DNA of 6,241 nt from Oscillospiraceae bacterium (GTDB taxonomy: Bacteria; Bacillota_A; Clostridia; Oscillospirales; Oscillospiraceae). Below the pieces are notes generated by a model. That model worked only from the letters and a program-made list of their open reading frames with translations. It did no database searches and was not told the DNA's origin. Position numbers and translations under genes: made by a program. Below are positions 4,509 through 6,241 of the stretch, in pieces; position 1 is the stretch's first letter; each line of letters opens with the position of its first letter. The stretch spans positions 1-6,241 of the forward strand of contig JAFQPT010000003.1 in assembly GCA_017411665.1 (NCBI GenBank), given 5' to 3'.

Positions 4509-6077
4509 TTATGCCTCCGCCAGATATTTCTTCAGAGTTGCACGAACAGCGCCCTTGCCTGCAATCAGTTCTACGAAGTACTGGCAAACCAGATCTGCCA
4601 GACCTGCTTCGATCAGGTCAACACCGAAGATGGTGGTGTTGCGCAGGATGCCTTCCAGCCTTGCCTTTGCTTCTGCTGCGGAAACAGCTTCGCCTACCTT
4701 GAAGTCAGCAACGTAGGGACGTGCGGTATCCAGCAGGGGGTCGGGAGAAGGTTCGAATGCGTTGCCTTCATCGTCGATTGCCATCAGATAGCGCAGCCAG
4801 CCTGCGTGAACCATGGGAATCAGCTTCAGATCGCTGACGTTCAGAGTTTCGGAAGCCTGATATGCCTTGATGGTTTCGCCAAAGCGGATGGACAGCTTCT
4901 GAGAAGTGTCGGTAGCGATACGCTGAGGAGTGTCGGGCAGGAAGGGGTTGGGGATACGAACATTGACAACGGTGTTGATGAAGTCAATGGGCTTGATGAT
5001 GCCGGGGTCGGTAACGACGGGCAGACCTTCCTTATAGCCGATGACGTTGACCAGCTTGTTCAGGTCTTCGTCCTGCATTTCCTTCCAGATACGGTCAAAG
5101 CCCAGCAGGCAGCCGTAAACAGCCAGAGTGGTGTGCAGGGGGTTCAGACAGGTGCAAACCTTCATGCGTTCTACCTGGTCAACGGTTTCACGTGCGGTGA
5201 AGTAGATGCCTGCCTTTTCCAGTGCGGGACGGCCGTTGGGGAAGTTATCTTCGATAACCAGATATTCGCTTTCTTCTGCGTTGACAAAAGGAGTGCCTGC
5301 TGCCAGACCGTCAGCTTCCAACATAGCGGAAACGGAAGCATCGGGGCCCGGAGTGATCTTGTCGATCATGGACCAGGGGAAGGAAACCTTGCCGGATTCC
5401 AGAACGTAAGCAGCAAAGCCTGCGTCGGTCAGACCTGCTTCGCTCCATGCCTGTGCAAATCCGCCCACTGCTTCCTTCAGCTTATCGCCGTTGTGGGAGC
5501 AGTTGTCCATGGATACCATTGCTACGGGAGCAGCGCCTGCCTGGTAACGTGCGTACAGCAGAGCGGTCAGCTTGCCCATGTAGCTCTTTGCGCCTGCGGG
5601 ACCTGCTGCCAGGTCAGCAGCGATGTCGGGCAGAATTTCGCCCTTGCCGTCGCGCAGTGCGTAGCCCTTTTCTGTGATGGTAAAGCTTACCATCTGCAGG
5701 GAGGGATTGACGAAGATTTCCTGCAGGCGTGCTTCGCCGCCGTACAGGTAAACGGTTTCTGCGATGGAACCGACAACAGCCTTTTCCACCTGACCGTCGG
5801 AGCGCAGAGTGACCTTGATGACGTAGTTGTCGCTGGTCATGGGCTTCTTTTCGCGGCGTTCTGCTGCGATGATGCCGATGTCGGTCAGACCTGCATCCAG
5901 CATACGCTGTGCAGCGTCAGCCTGGAATGCCTTGAAGATGTTGCCTGCGCCGAAGTGCAGCCAGTTGGGATTTGCCATAGTCTTTGCGACCATAGCGGGA
6001 CGATCATATGCGGGAAGACGGTAGCCCTTTTCTTCCCATTCAGCACGGTTGAGCATGCCCTGTTCGTTGAGAATCAT
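4509..6077 (-). CDS. uxuB: D-mannonate oxidoreductase (fructuronate reductase) UxuB
   Basis: NAD(H)-dependent polyol dehydrogenase of the long-chain mannitol dehydrogenase family that reduces D-fructuronate to D-mannonate. In the 522-residue product the Rossmann nucleotide-binding turn is HFGAGNIFKAF (41-51), a conserved SMDNCSHNG lies at 189-197, and the catalytic signature K-x4-LN-x2-H is at Lys306, Asn312 and His315. It is longer than the enterobacterial enzyme (about 486) and has the FGAGNIF form I associate with Thermotoga/Clostridia fructuronate reductases. I start it at the ATG at 6075-6077 because AAGGAGG, overlapping the uxuA stop codon, is 8 bases upstream. An ATG at 6198-6200 would add 41 residues read out of frame through uxuA. 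Substrate is assigned from its place between uxuA and uxaC; by sequence alone another hexitol or tagaturonate reductase would be possible. Confidence 0.93.
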   Translation of the reverse strand: MILNEQGMLNRAEWEEKGYRLPAYDRPAMVAKTMANPNWLHFGAGNIFKAFQADAAQRMLDAGLTDIGIIAAERREKKPMTSDNYVIKVTLRSDGQVEKAVVGSIAETVYLYGGEARLQEIFVNPSLQMVSFTITEKGYALRDGKGEILPDIAADLAAGPAGAKSYMGKLTALLYARYQAGAAPVAMVSMDNCSHNGDKLKEAVGGFAQAWSEAGLTDAGFAAYVLESGKVSFPWSMIDKITPGPDASVSAMLEADGLAAGTPFVNAEESEYLVIEDNFPNGRPALEKAGIYFTARETVDQVERMKVCTCLNPLHTTLAVYGCLLGFDRIWKEMQDEDLNKLVNVIGYKEGLPVVTDPGIIKPIDFINTVVNVRIPNPFLPDTPQRIATDTSQKLSIRFGETIKAYQASETLNVSDLKLIPMVHAGWLRYLMAIDDEGNAFEPSPDPLLDTARPYVADFKVGEAVSAAEAKARLEGILRNTTIFGVDLIEAGLADLVCQYFVELIAGKGAVRATLKKYLAEA

Positions 6078-6090
6078 AGTTGTTTCCTCC

Positions 6091-6241
6091 TTACTTGCCG
6101 GCCAGCTTGTCCAGCATATCCCAAACACCCAGCATGTACATGATGCCCAATGCGCGGTCATACAGACCGTAGCCGGGACGGACGTTGCCGGGGCCTTCAT
6201 CCCACAGATGACGGCCGTGGTCGGGACGGATGTAGCCTTCG
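6091..6241 (-). CDS. uxuA: Mannonate dehydratase UxuA, C-terminal end (gene runs off the window)
   Basis: The last 49 codons of a gene entering from the right edge; no start is in the window. The peptide contains [12 protein letters not shown], then [21 protein letters not shown], which is the characteristic C-terminal block of mannonate dehydratase, the enzyme that removes water from D-mannonate to give 2-keto-3-deoxy-D-gluconate. The Asp of RPDHGR is, from family knowledge, probably one of the metal (Mn/Fe) ligands. The TAA stop (6091-6093) overlaps the AAGGAGG ribosome binding site of uxuB, 13 bases before its start codon, so the two are one transcript. Confidence 0.95.
   Translation of the reverse strand, partial: EGYIRPDHGRHLWDEGPGNVRPGYGLYDRALGIMYMLGVWDMLDKLAGK

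Noticed and set aside
3261..6143. Very long plus-strand open frame as a gene
   Set aside because: It is the codon-for-codon complement of uxaC and uxuB. The translation is rich in Cys, Val and Gln without domain sense, and the minus-strand genes are certain.
6078..6200. Upstream start for uxuB adding 41 residues
   Set aside because: The extra residues are the uxuA 3' end read in another frame. AAGGAGG before the ATG at 6077 decides the start.
1..6241. tRNA, rRNA, riboswitch or omega-RNA (TnpB guide RNA) genes
   Set aside because: I found no cloverleaf, rRNA or recognisable riboswitch pattern by eye. The element lacks tnpB, so a guide RNA at its right end is not expected, though the outermost right end is off the window.

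Overview
The window looks like chromosome from an anaerobic gut-type Clostridium relative (Bacillota, class Clostridia, plausibly Oscillospiraceae or Lachnospiraceae). The basis is the two lipoprotein signal peptides ending in LCAC-GG, strong AGGAGG-type ribosome binding sites, a small Clostridia-style HTH regulator and a uronate-degradation operon of Bacillota/Thermotoga type. No single feature fixes the genus.

Layout. Bases 1 to about 700 hold most of an IS200-like insertion sequence with one Y1 (HUH) transposase gene, tnpA, on the minus strand. It keeps the IS200-style regulatory parts: a hairpin near the left end, a 13-bp palindrome that buries the tnpA ribosome binding site, and an antisense promoter that could make an art200-like RNA. 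A bidirectional terminator (701-730) lies just outside it. Bases 809-2260 carry a promoter and a 446-residue lipoprotein with five Ltp-type (host cell surface-exposed lipoprotein) repeats. It ends in a terminator shared with a convergent 68-residue XRE-type regulator (2259-2465, minus). Divergent from that regulator is a second, 162-residue lipoprotein (2557-3045, plus), whose promoter region carries a near-perfect 28-bp palindrome, a likely operator. A strong bidirectional terminator (3073-3105) closes this block.

Bases 3123-6241 are the 3' part of a minus-strand glucuronate catabolic operon, in transcription order uxuA (C-terminal end only), uxuB, uxaC. Together they take D-glucuronate to D-fructuronate (UxaC), to D-mannonate (UxuB), to 2-keto-3-deoxygluconate (UxuA). 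The genes are 13 and 3 bases apart, with ribosome binding sites overlapping or lying just inside the end of the upstream gene, so translation is probably coupled. Their codon use is more GC-rich and biased than that of the IS and the regulator/small-lipoprotein block, which read as AT-richer accessory DNA.

The most interesting points are the layered RNA control predicted for tnpA and the Ltp-repeat lipoprotein beside a regulator/operator/lipoprotein unit. Ltp-repeat lipoproteins include a phage protein that blocks DNA injection by other phages, so a role in surface defence is possible but not shown here.
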